Notes under the pieces: model-generated
Told to the model about the DNA's origin: nothing
Seen by the model: only the letters and a program-made list of their open reading frames with translations
Databases searched by the model: none
In this document: piece after piece, positions 51,922 to 61,054 of the stretch
Position numbering within the stretch: position 1 is the stretch's first letter
How the letters are laid out: every line of letters begins with the position of its first letter
Made by a program: the position numbers and the translations under genes
Source: Gallionellales bacterium GWA2_54_124
GTDB lineage: Bacteria > Pseudomonadota > Gammaproteobacteria > Burkholderiales > Gallionellaceae
Length of the DNA stretch: 64,000 nucleotides
Assembly: GCA_001801025.1 (NCBI GenBank)
Contig: MGWO01000004.1
Location: forward strand, 124,001 to 188,000
Direction: 5' to 3'

Positions 51922-52667
51922 TGCAGACGGCCCTGCCCAATTCCCTCTTGAGTCACCCCAAGAATTTTCGCCGGATTCAAACGTGTCAACTGCTCTGCGA
52001 TCCCCGCGCCAAAGTTTTCAAACAGGCATTGTCTCGCTGCCTTCATCTTCGGTGCACGATGTGTCAAATTATGCGCATCACTGGCAATGACATGCACCCA
52101 CCCCCGCTCCAGTAGCAAAGCTGCACTTTGCCTGGCGGGCACACCAAAATCCCCAATTACAGAAGCCGCAGTAACCTGCAACAAACAACCAATATCGATA
52201 TATGGCGCAATTGCTTCGACGTTCTGCATGATCACTTTATTGCGTTCCGGATGCGCGATCAAAGGCCGGATATTCTGTGCTAACAACCATCTTGCCAATT
52301 TCTCGGTCCCCAAAGGGATATGACCGTACGGAAACTCAAGCAACAATATACGAAACCCATTCAGCGTGCCCAGAAACGGCAACTCATCCTGCTCCAGCAA
52401 CTCAATGACTTCGGATGATAGCCTGACTTCACCCGCAGCATAGATCTGCAACGGGATCCCCGCCTGCTGCAGCGCCCGACGAAACTGTTCAGTCGCTACA
52501 ACCGCCGACGAACGGATATTTTCGTATCGCCCGGGATGAATATGGGGCGTCATTGCCGCATGGGTAATGCCATCTAAAACTGCCACACGCGCCAGATTTA
52601 GCGAGTCTTCCATCGACTCAGCACCATCATCAATGCCCGGCAAATAGTGGCAGTGCAAATCGATCAT
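51915..52667 (-). CDS. Tyrosine-protein phosphatase, CpsB/YwqE (PHP) family
   Basis: This manganese-dependent phosphatase removes phosphate from the Wzc-type tyrosine kinase. The 250-residue protein has the metal-binding DLHCHYLPGIDDGA, MTPHIHPGRY, the GEVRLSSEVIELL region, LIAHPERN and the late DAHN ligands (ASDAHNLTHRAPKM). It is next to its expected substrate gene, the tyrosine kinase, with a five-base gap. Confidence 0.9.
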   Translation of the reverse strand: MIDLHCHYLPGIDDGAESMEDSLNLARVAVLDGITHAAMTPHIHPGRYENIRSSAVVATEQFRRALQQAGIPLQIYAAGEVRLSSEVIELLEQDELPFLGTLNGFRILLLEFPYGHIPLGTEKLARWLLAQNIRPLIAHPERNKVIMQNVEAIAPYIDIGCLLQVTAASVIGDFGVPARQSAALLLERGWVHVIASDAHNLTHRAPKMKAARQCLFENFGAGIAEQLTRLNPAKILGVTQEGIGQGRLQC

Positions 52668-52672
52668 TACTT

Positions 52673-54874
52673 TTAAGCGCCAGCCTTATCCGCATCTTCA
52701 CCATAGTAGGCATGGTAATTATATTTCCCATAACCACCATAGTATTCTTCATTCTTGAAGTTTGCCTGATTGAGCACGACACCAAACATCGATGCCCCAC
52801 CGCGCTGCAATGAGCGTATCGCTATACGTGCCAACTGGAATGGCGTCGCATCAGCTCTCAGCACGAACACCACCCCAGTCGCCATGCTGGACAAAATTAC
52901 CGCATCGCTGACCAATTTCACAGGTGGTGAGTCGATGATTATGGTGTCATAAGTCTCGCTCAATTTCGCTAGCAGCTCCTTAAATTTCTCGGACAGCAAC
53001 AACTCAAGCGGATTGGGCGGAATACTCCCGGCTGTCAACACCTCCAGCGTACTCCCCTCAATCTTGTAAACACACTTGTCTATGGTTTGCATACCCAACA
53101 CCAGCATGGATAAACCTGGATGTGTATTATCCAAACCAAGCACCTTGGCAACCGAAGGACGGCGCATATCCGCGTCGATCAGCAGCACGCGTTTGGTCTG
53201 CGCATGCGCCAGTGCAAGATTAATCGCCACCGTGGACTTACCTTCACCGGGAACAGAGGATGTCACCACCAGCGTCTTTTTAGGATGATCTATTCCAGAC
53301 AACAGGATACCGGTTCTGATGGTTTTTATTGCCTCTGCAAATAAAGATTTTGGTGCATCCCTATAATGCAGGCCGGCGCTCTGCCCGGCAGTCAAGTCAA
53401 GCAGAGGGACCGCCGCCAACATCGGCAAACCGAGTTTCCGCTCCGCATCCTCCGCCGAACGTACGCTGGTATCCAAACGCTCAAGCAAAAATGCAATGCC
53501 AATCCCCAGCAGCAAACTCAGTATAAAAGCAGAGCCGATAACGATTTTCTTTTTCGGTTTCACCGCATAGTCACTGACAATCGCAGGATCTACCACCCGC
53601 GCTACGACGGTCTGCATATCACCCACAGCACTGGTCCCCTTTAACTGCCCCATGAACATGTCATAGAGTTCACGATTGGTTTTAACCTCACGTTCCAAAG
53701 AGGTGAGTTCAAACTCCTTACGGTTTGACCCCTGAATAGCCTGCTTTGCCTGCGCTACTGCACCGGCAAGGGCGGCCTCGTTAGCTCGAGCCACTTCATA
53801 CTCGCGCTCTAACCCTGCCACTGCCTCAGCAACCTTCAGTCGCAAATTTTCACGGGTTTGCTTCAACTCGGCTTGCGCATCAAGCAGCTTTGGATGCTGA
53901 CTGCCATAGCGATTTGCCAGTTCAGAAACCTTTCGTTCATGGTCGGCGACAGCACTCATCATGCTAGCCACTTGCGGATTACGCTGAATAATCGGATGAG
54001 CAAGCTCAGATCCCTTAGCACGTCTTACCTGTTCAACATTAGTCTGAGCCTGGGCGCGCACCATACGAGCTTCGGTTAAACTGCCTAATGAAGAGCCGAG
54101 CTGACTGGTAGCCCCGCCAAGATCCAAGCCTTTTGCTTCAATGATATTATGCTGCTCTCGATACTCTTGCAGCGCGCGTTCTGACTTATCAAGATTGTCT
54201 TTTAAAGCCACCAGCCGAACATTCATCCAGCTCGTTGCCTTCTGCGTCATCTTATATTTTGCATCAAGGTCCAGCTCGATATAAGTTTCAGCCACTGCGT
54301 TCGCAATGATGGCAGCCATTTCGCGGTCCGCTGAAATCACCGATATCGTAATCATCTGGCTGGTTCGTGAAGGCTCTATCGCAACCATGCCAGCCAGCGC
54401 GGTAGCAGTATTTTTTCGAACCTTTTTCTCGTCTTTTGCCACACCACTGTCTGATCCGATTCCCAGACTAACTAAGGCACTATGGATAAAAGAACTCTTA
54501 ACCGGCGCATTGAATAACGGATGCGTAGTCAACTTCAATTTATCAACAACCGCTTCCATCAACGCACGGGATTTAAGCATTTCAACTTGAGTTGTGTAAT
54601 ACCCCTGATCCGATCCCGCCCCACTATAGGCCGCATCCATGGAGGCCAACTTCGATTTATTCTGCTCGACCAGCAACGTCACCGAGGAACTATAAATCGG
54701 CGTCATCATGAATACAATCACGGTTACCAGCAGCGTGATAAAGAATGCCAGACCGAGTATCCCCCACTTACGCCGCTGAATAATTCGCAAGTAGCTTTTA
54801 ATATCGAGCGGAGCGGACTCTTCATCCCCGTCAGGGGTTTCAACACTGTACATATTACTTTTGAGTCTGTGCAT
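52673..54874 (-). CDS. Polysaccharide co-polymerase / tyrosine autokinase, Wzc family
   Basis: This inner-membrane protein controls chain length and export. It has 733 residues: an N-terminal Wzz domain with helix 1 (about 37-57), a long periplasmic coiled region (about 200-410), helix 2 (about 446-466), and a cytoplasmic BY-kinase with Walker A VVTSSVPGEGKST, Walker A' LLIDADMRRP and Walker B-like IIIDSPPV. The C-terminal tail has seven tyrosines (YY, Y, Y, Y, YY), the autophosphorylation cluster. The ATG overlaps the wza stop (TAATG). Confidence 0.94.
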   Translation of the reverse strand: MHRLKSNMYSVETPDGDEESAPLDIKSYLRIIQRRKWGILGLAFFITLLVTVIVFMMTPIYSSSVTLLVEQNKSKLASMDAAYSGAGSDQGYYTTQVEMLKSRALMEAVVDKLKLTTHPLFNAPVKSSFIHSALVSLGIGSDSGVAKDEKKVRKNTATALAGMVAIEPSRTSQMITISVISADREMAAIIANAVAETYIELDLDAKYKMTQKATSWMNVRLVALKDNLDKSERALQEYREQHNIIEAKGLDLGGATSQLGSSLGSLTEARMVRAQAQTNVEQVRRAKGSELAHPIIQRNPQVASMMSAVADHERKVSELANRYGSQHPKLLDAQAELKQTRENLRLKVAEAVAGLEREYEVARANEAALAGAVAQAKQAIQGSNRKEFELTSLEREVKTNRELYDMFMGQLKGTSAVGDMQTVVARVVDPAIVSDYAVKPKKKIVIGSAFILSLLLGIGIAFLLERLDTSVRSAEDAERKLGLPMLAAVPLLDLTAGQSAGLHYRDAPKSLFAEAIKTIRTGILLSGIDHPKKTLVVTSSVPGEGKSTVAINLALAHAQTKRVLLIDADMRRPSVAKVLGLDNTHPGLSMLVLGMQTIDKCVYKIEGSTLEVLTAGSIPPNPLELLLSEKFKELLAKLSETYDTIIIDSPPVKLVSDAVILSSMATGVVFVLRADATPFQLARIAIRSLQRGGASMFGVVLNQANFKNEEYYGGYGKYNYHAYYGEDADKAGA

Positions 54875-55476
54875 TAGAAGAAGCTTTCTTCAACTGTGAT
54901 TGTATCGCCGGGAAAAACGGGGCCGTCCATACTGATTTTTGTTTGTTTGTGCTCCGCATCCGTTTCACGCATCACAAAAATTTTGCTTTCTGAAGCCCGC
55001 TCTTTCAGGCCACCAGCAAGTGCAACGGCCTTACGAACGGAAATACCCGGCTGATACGGATAAGCACCGGAACTATTGACCTGACCATTGATAAAGAAGG
55101 GGCGATAGGCTTCAATACTAACTGAAACACGTGGATTAATCAGGTAGCCGCCTCGCAAACCGTCTGCAACCCTATTTTCCAGCTCGACTAAGGATAAACC
55201 TAGCGCCCTGACCTCACCAAAGGGGAACGTGATCAGCCCGGAATCAGGCAGCCTGTAATTACGACGGGATAAATCATCCTCGCCATAGACCGAAATATTA
55301 ATCACATCTCCCGTACCCAAGCGGTAACCGCGACTATCATTTACAGACGAGTTGTCTTTGGCCAAATCGGCCGCAGTTGCAACCGCTGGCAGCATCGCCA
55401 AACCAGCGATCAACAAACTGCATTGAAAAACACGTCGCACAATAAACATACGATTACTATTCGTTAAAGCAGTCAA
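54874..55476 (-). CDS. Polysaccharide export outer membrane protein, Wza-like
   Basis: This outer-membrane export channel has a Poly_export domain (YRLGTGDVINISVYGEDDLS) and a SLBB domain (FINGQVNSSGAYPYQPGISVRKAVALAGG). The 200-residue length marks a short form. It has a signal peptide without a Cys lipobox (LLIAGLAMLPAVATAAD). The TTG at 55476 has GGGGTGA upstream with four bases spacing; an ATG at 55449 has no such site. The gene is coupled to the Wzc-type kinase gene. Confidence 0.9.
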   Translation of the reverse strand: MTALTNSNRMFIVRRVFQCSLLIAGLAMLPAVATAADLAKDNSSVNDSRGYRLGTGDVINISVYGEDDLSRRNYRLPDSGLITFPFGEVRALGLSLVELENRVADGLRGGYLINPRVSVSIEAYRPFFINGQVNSSGAYPYQPGISVRKAVALAGGLKERASESKIFVMRETDAEHKQTKISMDGPVFPGDTITVEESFF

Positions 55477-55517
55477 ATCACCCCCCGTTAGATCAACAAA
55501 TAAACTCGCGGCCAGAC

Positions 55518-56735
55518 TTAAAGCGTGCCATCCAAAAACAACATTGAAATCGATTGCGTATTCGTCAAAGCCGCATTGGTCGAATTACGTTTCGAATTTT
55601 GATACTCAACCCCTGCATTTAACCAATGATTGACAGCATAGGACAATTTTGCACCATAGGTCTGGCGCTTATTGACCTGAGTAGAATTTCCCTGATAGGT
55701 ATCCAGACCATCACCCACCATCAATGTCGACTTAATATGGCTAGACCATTCATGAGACCAGTCAACTTTCGAATCACGCATGATCACAAAACTGCCTACA
55801 CCGCCGGATTCAGCCGCTTTTTGCGACAAAGTCAAATTCACGACAGAATAGGTTAGCGGCGACCAGGAAACATTTGCATCCCAAGCCGTAGCACTTGTCG
55901 TCGGTGACGTGCCCATATTGAATGATTTGCTGACCTTACCGACCCTGACATTACCGGTCGTTTTGGCCGTTGCTTCCCATTTCACACCGACCATGTACTG
56001 CTGCTCTTTACTGTCGCGAGTCTTAGACGCCGCATCAAGATAACCAATGCTGGTAGTTCCAGCCTGAAGAATCATGCTGGTTGCAGGCGCAACTCGATAA
56101 TAGAACGTTCCGATCAGATTGGTCTTATCGTTATTGAGCAACTGAGTCAGCGTACTCTTGTTGGTGTCATAGCGCTTGTAATCCTGACCTGCCGCCAGTT
56201 CAAACTGCCCTTGCGCGCCATCTGCACCGTAGTGCACCATGCCCTTAATCCCAGTGGTATGCCACAGTTCGACCAATTGACTCGGGACAGCACCATTTTT
56301 GGTTTCATTCCGGCCGTCATGCCCTTTGATGTAATCCACGTTAATCAGCGAGTTAACCCGGGTTGACCAGTCATTATTGGCTGCCAAGCCAAAGTTATGG
56401 TCGTAAAAATTATCGATCGTACTACCTGTGTAATTGGCATAGGTACCAGAATAATTCGCGCTGTACACCTGACCGTGAGTCGGCATCTCAATTGCGAGCT
56501 TAGGCGTCAAACGTGTAAAATTGGATGATGTTCTGGCCACGCTTGCCATACCGACGTTATCATTACGGCCTAGCGCTAGACCCAGCGTTGGCTTAATCTC
56601 GAAGCCACCCGCATTGATGGCCCCAGAATCAGCACTTTGTTTGGCATTTTCCTGTCCATCGGCAGCAACAGCATTGGCGGTCAGCATGACACTGACGATT
56701 GCAATCGACAATTTAGAAAGTTTGAGCGACATCAT
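55518..56735 (-). CDS. Outer-membrane beta-barrel protein of the EPS locus (EpsL-like)
   Basis: The protein has 405 residues: a signal peptide (LSIAIVSVMLTANAVAA, about 8-24), then many alternating amphipathic strands of the kind in VYSANYSGTYANYTGS and LINVDYIKGHDG. The final residues are hydrophobic (MLFLDGTL). This fits an outer-membrane barrel with about 16 to 18 strands. It lies between the polymerase gene and wza, where EPS clusters carry an OMP_b-brl_2 or Eps barrel of unclear role (secretin-independent export or anchoring). Two tandem ATGs at 56735 and 56732 follow AAGGGGAAA; either can serve. Confidence 0.8.
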   Translation of the reverse strand: MMSLKLSKLSIAIVSVMLTANAVAADGQENAKQSADSGAINAGGFEIKPTLGLALGRNDNVGMASVARTSSNFTRLTPKLAIEMPTHGQVYSANYSGTYANYTGSTIDNFYDHNFGLAANNDWSTRVNSLINVDYIKGHDGRNETKNGAVPSQLVELWHTTGIKGMVHYGADGAQGQFELAAGQDYKRYDTNKSTLTQLLNNDKTNLIGTFYYRVAPATSMILQAGTTSIGYLDAASKTRDSKEQQYMVGVKWEATAKTTGNVRVGKVSKSFNMGTSPTTSATAWDANVSWSPLTYSVVNLTLSQKAAESGGVGSFVIMRDSKVDWSHEWSSHIKSTLMVGDGLDTYQGNSTQVNKRQTYGAKLSYAVNHWLNAGVEYQNSKRNSTNAALTNTQSISMLFLDGTL

Positions 56736-56789
56736 TTTCCCCTTGGAAAGAATTCAATAAAAAAATTTTTAACACATTACCAGATAGTG

Positions 56790-58298
56790 CTACTTCTTTA
56801 CCAGCAATTTGAGCAAATAAGGCATGCTCAATAAAATCAAAAACAACATTGCATTGGCTGGATTTTGAAAATTAAAATCAACCATGCCATGTATCAGCAA
56901 CGAGGTTACCCCCATCAGACCTGCAAAAAGCATCCCGCGAGTAAACTGATCACAAGGATTAAGTAACAATTTAAAGGATTGCCAGAGACTGTGGATCAAC
57001 AGCATTGCCAGCAGCAGCAATCCTGTCAAACCCGTTTCACTTGCGAATTCGACAAAATCATTATGCGGATGATCAAAGTAGCCCCGAACATCTGCGGGCC
57101 GGTAATGCGGGAAGGCCAGATGATATGTCCCTCCCCCCGTACCTAACCACGGATAATTTCGCACTATCTGCAATGAAGGAATAGCAGCCTCCCCTCTCTC
57201 TTCAACCGATTGCTCCTGCTGCTGCACCGCTCGCACTCCAGATGGCTGAATAACTGCAGCCTGTTTTTCCAAATTGGTGCTTTCAATACGTTGAACGACC
57301 TTTTCTACCCCCACCACACCGCCGATAATGATGACATCCAGAACAATTAGGCTGGTAATAAACACCACTGTCGAATGTAATCTTTTCGTCGCATGCTTGT
57401 CGGTCAAATTCCGCGACACCCACTTAGATAAGATGACCGTCACCACACCGATGATCAGCAAACTAGCGAAAAAGGCAGAATTTCCGCCGCGCGACCGGCT
57501 TGCAACTAACCCCACCACCATGATGATCAAAGACAACCTGAGCATCGCCTTACCTGTCAGTAGCACAGCCAGCCAGCCATGCAGACGCTGCCGCCAGTTC
57601 ATTACAGTATGTCCATCCAGCTTAGCGATCATCAATCCTATGCCCATGGCCAGCGTCATTTCAAGATAACCGGCATATTGATTAGGCGATACAAATGTTC
57701 CGTGCGCTCTGGCCGACTCCATATCCACAAAAAAAATCTGGAATGTTGTGCCACTCGCCATCAGAACCACGCCTGTCAATGCCTGCAACAAGCCTGAAAT
57801 TACTACAACACGTGCGAGCAATTCAATTCGCCTTTGCGTATCTATCAACGTTACAACCAGCCAAAATGCTGCAAATAAAATTAAGGCCTTAGCCAGATAC
57901 AATCCCGTTGAATAAGGATCAATCGAAAGCGTGGCGATCTCGGCAAATGGCGCTCGCATACTCAGCAAAGCCGCCGGCCACCCAATCAGTTGAACACCTA
58001 GCAATCCTATCCACAACCCCGACAAAATGATCGGCGACTTCGCCCTTTTCCAGGCAATTTCAAGCGCATTACCTGCAGGCAGCCAAACAACCCAAAGCAA
58101 TATAAGTCCTGTCAACAATCCCAGCAGTGCCAGCGCCCAAGGACGATTGCTCGCCAATGGCAACGGTGTATAAACGATCAATGCCAGCAACGCCCAAAGC
58201 TGCCCGCGAGGTCTGGAATCTGCGTGCCGCAATCGAGAAGTGCGACTGTCATAACGATGACCGCTGCTCTCAATATCTGTTAATAAGTGATGACTCAT
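56790..58298 (-). CDS. O-antigen ligase / Wzy polymerase family membrane protein
   Basis: The polytopic inner-membrane protein (502 residues, about eleven to twelve helices) has the polymerase signature region: a periplasmic loop with RNYPWLGTGGGTYHLAFPHYRPADVRG and FDHPHNDFVEFASETGLTGL, where HNDF-x-E is the family hallmark. It should polymerise lipid-linked repeat units. Start MSHHLLTDIES at 58298 is chosen; the frame is open to 58361, with no clear ribosome site for either. Confidence 0.88.
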   Translation of the reverse strand: MSHHLLTDIESSGHRYDSRTSRLRHADSRPRGQLWALLALIVYTPLPLASNRPWALALLGLLTGLILLWVVWLPAGNALEIAWKRAKSPIILSGLWIGLLGVQLIGWPAALLSMRAPFAEIATLSIDPYSTGLYLAKALILFAAFWLVVTLIDTQRRIELLARVVVISGLLQALTGVVLMASGTTFQIFFVDMESARAHGTFVSPNQYAGYLEMTLAMGIGLMIAKLDGHTVMNWRQRLHGWLAVLLTGKAMLRLSLIIMVVGLVASRSRGGNSAFFASLLIIGVVTVILSKWVSRNLTDKHATKRLHSTVVFITSLIVLDVIIIGGVVGVEKVVQRIESTNLEKQAAVIQPSGVRAVQQQEQSVEERGEAAIPSLQIVRNYPWLGTGGGTYHLAFPHYRPADVRGYFDHPHNDFVEFASETGLTGLLLLAMLLIHSLWQSFKLLLNPCDQFTRGMLFAGLMGVTSLLIHGMVDFNFQNPANAMLFLILLSMPYLLKLLVKK

Positions 58299-58365
58299 AG
58301 TGTCTTTTACAGATGACTTAAAAATAGCCCAAGCCGCATTACAATTAGCTTCGGCACTCAACTCA

Positions 58366-59628
58366 TTAACGCGGTTTGCGCCGCTCGCACTCGAACGGCC
58401 TGAAAATTTTAGTGCCGGTTATTTCATGGCGGCGGTTGCGCTTATGCAACCGGAAAGGAACCGGTACAGGTATTCCGCCCAACTGAAACTGCGGGCGCCG
58501 GTCACGTCTGCCGCCGGTACGCTCGGCGCGCCGCTCGCGCTTGACCATCCAGCGCGGCGTTTTAAATTTGACAATACTCCAGTACAGCCAGACATAGACG
58601 AAGACAAAAGCGAGCGTTGCCAGTATCAGCAACGTGGAATTATCCCAGAACAGCACCGCCAGCAATGCCGTCACGGCCTTTAAAAACCAGAAATAAGGCG
58701 CGGTCATCGAATTGCATTGCACCTTGTGGCGGGGATCACTGGAGGCCCACTGCCGGTGATTCAAGCGCCTGAAAATCAACGTGTGCAGATGCATGCCGTC
58801 CGGATTCCAGGGCGACTTGCCGTGCAAAAACTTTCTGCGGTAAATCGAAAACAGCGTTTCGCAAACCGGATGAACCAGCAGCAAGGCCGCAAACCACGGC
58901 GACACCTCAGGGTGTCGCGCCACGATCAGCACCGCGAGCTCTGCAAGCCAGAAGCCAATCAGATAGGATCCGCCATCCCCTAAAAATATCTTGCCATGCG
59001 GATAATTCCACAGCAAAAACCCTAACAGCGACCCCAGCAACGCGAGCGATGCATTCAATAAAAAGTAATCCTGCAACTCAAAAGAGACCAGCGCGATTGC
59101 CGCCAGCATAAATCCCGCAAATCCGCTGACGATGCCGTTAAAGCCGTCGATGATATTGATCGCATTGACCACACCGCCCACCGCAAAGAGTGTCAGCACA
59201 ATGGCGACAAGCGGCCACTGCAACAACCAGTCCAGCGGCGCGATGCCCAGATGATTGACGATAGCGCCCAGCAACCAGACACCGATACCGGCTGAGACCA
59301 TAGACAAGACCAATCGCTTGCTGACGCTGACCCGCTTGGTCAAATCTTCGACCAATCCACCCGCGAAGGCAGGAATCGCTGCCAGCATCAGCAAACCGAA
59401 CTGACTGATCACATTCACATCGGGATTGATAACCCTGTCAAACGCATACGCCACCAGCAACCCCAAGGCAATCGAGACGCCACCGATGCGCGGAGTCGGT
59501 TGTGCGTGAAATTTTTGCGGCCCGGCATCGGTATAGTCGTTGGACAGATGCGCGTGCAAGCGATTGAAGCGCACTAACAGGTAGCACGCAACAAAGGACA
59601 CGAGTAAGCCGGGTAAAACTATCAACAT
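58366..59628 (-). CDS. Polyprenyl-phosphate sugar-1-phosphate transferase (MraY/WecA family)
   Basis: This inner-membrane enzyme starts glycan synthesis by transferring a sugar-1-phosphate to undecaprenyl phosphate. The 420-residue protein has about eleven helices and the family motifs TPRIGGVSIALGLL, NAINIIDGFNGIVSG, FLGDGGSYLIGFW and PDGMHLHTLIFRRL. The C-terminal tail (about 355-420) is basic and rich in Arg. A WecA-like GlcNAc-1-P transfer is plausible; the sugar cannot be told from sequence. Confidence 0.92.
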   Translation of the reverse strand: MLIVLPGLLVSFVACYLLVRFNRLHAHLSNDYTDAGPQKFHAQPTPRIGGVSIALGLLVAYAFDRVINPDVNVISQFGLLMLAAIPAFAGGLVEDLTKRVSVSKRLVLSMVSAGIGVWLLGAIVNHLGIAPLDWLLQWPLVAIVLTLFAVGGVVNAINIIDGFNGIVSGFAGFMLAAIALVSFELQDYFLLNASLALLGSLLGFLLWNYPHGKIFLGDGGSYLIGFWLAELAVLIVARHPEVSPWFAALLLVHPVCETLFSIYRRKFLHGKSPWNPDGMHLHTLIFRRLNHRQWASSDPRHKVQCNSMTAPYFWFLKAVTALLAVLFWDNSTLLILATLAFVFVYVWLYWSIVKFKTPRWMVKRERRAERTGGRRDRRPQFQLGGIPVPVPFRLHKRNRRHEITGTKIFRPFECERRKPR

Positions 59629-59717
59629 TGATTAAGCACCATTTGAATCGACAATTGCGACTTGCATCGACAATGACACAGTAGCGTGACAATTTAGCGA
59701 CATCAGTCGCGGATGTA

Positions 59718-59737
59718 TATAGGCCAAAAGGCCTATA
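59718..59737. repeat. Perfect inverted repeat in the 59.6-59.9 kb gap
   Basis: TATAGGCC (59718-59725), AAAA, GGCCTATA (59730-59737) form an 8-bp stem with a four-base loop. It lies 89 bases before the transferase gene at 59628. No T tract follows on the minus strand. The rest of the 246-base gap (59629-59874) shows no gene. It may be an operator or a weak terminator. Confidence 0.5.
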
Positions 59738-59874
59738 CCGAACAGTTATTACTGATTTAATTCGTTTTTATATTCAACACAATCCAAATAAACTCGAAAA
59801 TGCAACGACGAATGTACTGAATTGCGTCAATACACCTCGTAACACGCTCTCACACCCAACCTTTCCGTTCAATT

Positions 59875-61011
59875 TCATCCCTTATCAGCCGTGGCGATAA
59901 GTGCCGCCACCTCATCGAGCACTTGCCTGTAACGCCCAATGACAATCTTTTCATCAAACTCAAGCTCCATTTTTCTGCGCCCCGCCAGCCCCATGTCCGC
60001 CCGTACAGAATCAGTCAGTTCCAGCATTGTCTGCATTTTTTCCGCCAAATCATGTGCATCGGCCACACGACAGAACAAACCACTCACCCCATTTTCAACC
60101 GCATCGCGGCATCCAACCGTATCCGTCGTAACGATAGAGCGCCCCATCGCAGCCGCTTCCAGCAGCGAGCGCGGAACACCTTCACGATAGGAAGGAAGAA
60201 CCACACAGTCGGCTGCAGCCAGATAGGGTTTGACATCATCGGCCACCCCCAGATATTCAACGATCCCTTCCTTAACCCATTCATCCATCTGCTCAGTAGA
60301 TACCGCAGTTTTATTTTGCACATCCAGAAAGCCCAGCATCTGAAATCGGGCGGTCGGATATTGATTACGAATCAATCGGGCTGCTTCGACGTACTCCCCC
60401 ACCCCTTTGTCCCACAACAATCGGGCGACCAGTAAAAAACAAAATGGTCGATTTCCTGACGGCAGCGCAGGTGTACAAACAAAGGTCTCAAGATTAATTC
60501 CAGAACCCGGCAAACGACTGACTTTATCAGCAGACACCAGGCCATTTTCAACAAACAGCCCCAGATCTTCATTATTCTGAAAGAAAACGTGCCGTGAGCC
60601 CGACATAGCCGCCTTATATAATCCGCGCACCAGCAGGGTCAGCAAGTTGTCGCGAATAAATACCGTTCCGAGCCCCGCGATATTGTTTACCACAGGAATT
60701 CCCAGCACATGGGAAGCCAGCGAACCATAGATATTGGGTTTGATCGTATACCCCAGATAGACGTCAGGTTTTTCACGATACAGCAGGCTTGTAAATCTTA
60801 AAAACAGCAGCAAATCCCGACCGGGATGGGTCCCCTTATTATCCATAGGTAAAGCGACAAAGCGGCAACCCAAGTCCGCTAAGCGTGAAGCATAGTCATC
60901 GTAAGGCGCAACAGCCACGACCTCATGACCATCCGCCACGAGCGAGCGGATTAAACCGGCACGAAAATTAACCAGATTCCAAGCCGTGTTCAGCACAATC
61001 ATGACTTTCAT
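59875..61011 (-). CDS. Glycosyltransferase family 4 protein (GT-B fold)
   Basis: This cytoplasmic glycosyltransferase of the PglA/WbaZ type has 378 residues: an N-terminal GT-B half (LNTAWNLVNFRAGLIRSLVADGHEV), a Lys/Pro-rich middle (LGYTIKPNIYGSLASHVLGIPVVNNIAGLGT) and a donor-binding half with LLVARLLWDKGVGEYVEAARLI and the E-x7-E motif in SYREGVPRSLLEAAAMG. It should add a sugar to the lipid-linked unit; donor unknown. It follows asnB by 43 bases. Confidence 0.92.
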   Translation of the reverse strand: MKVMIVLNTAWNLVNFRAGLIRSLVADGHEVVAVAPYDDYASRLADLGCRFVALPMDNKGTHPGRDLLLFLRFTSLLYREKPDVYLGYTIKPNIYGSLASHVLGIPVVNNIAGLGTVFIRDNLLTLLVRGLYKAAMSGSRHVFFQNNEDLGLFVENGLVSADKVSRLPGSGINLETFVCTPALPSGNRPFCFLLVARLLWDKGVGEYVEAARLIRNQYPTARFQMLGFLDVQNKTAVSTEQMDEWVKEGIVEYLGVADDVKPYLAAADCVVLPSYREGVPRSLLEAAAMGRSIVTTDTVGCRDAVENGVSGLFCRVADAHDLAEKMQTMLELTDSVRADMGLAGRRKMELEFDEKIVIGRYRQVLDEVAALIATADKG

Positions 61012-61054
61012 AAACTCACCTTAATATAACTCCGAACTCAGCACTCTGTTGCAT

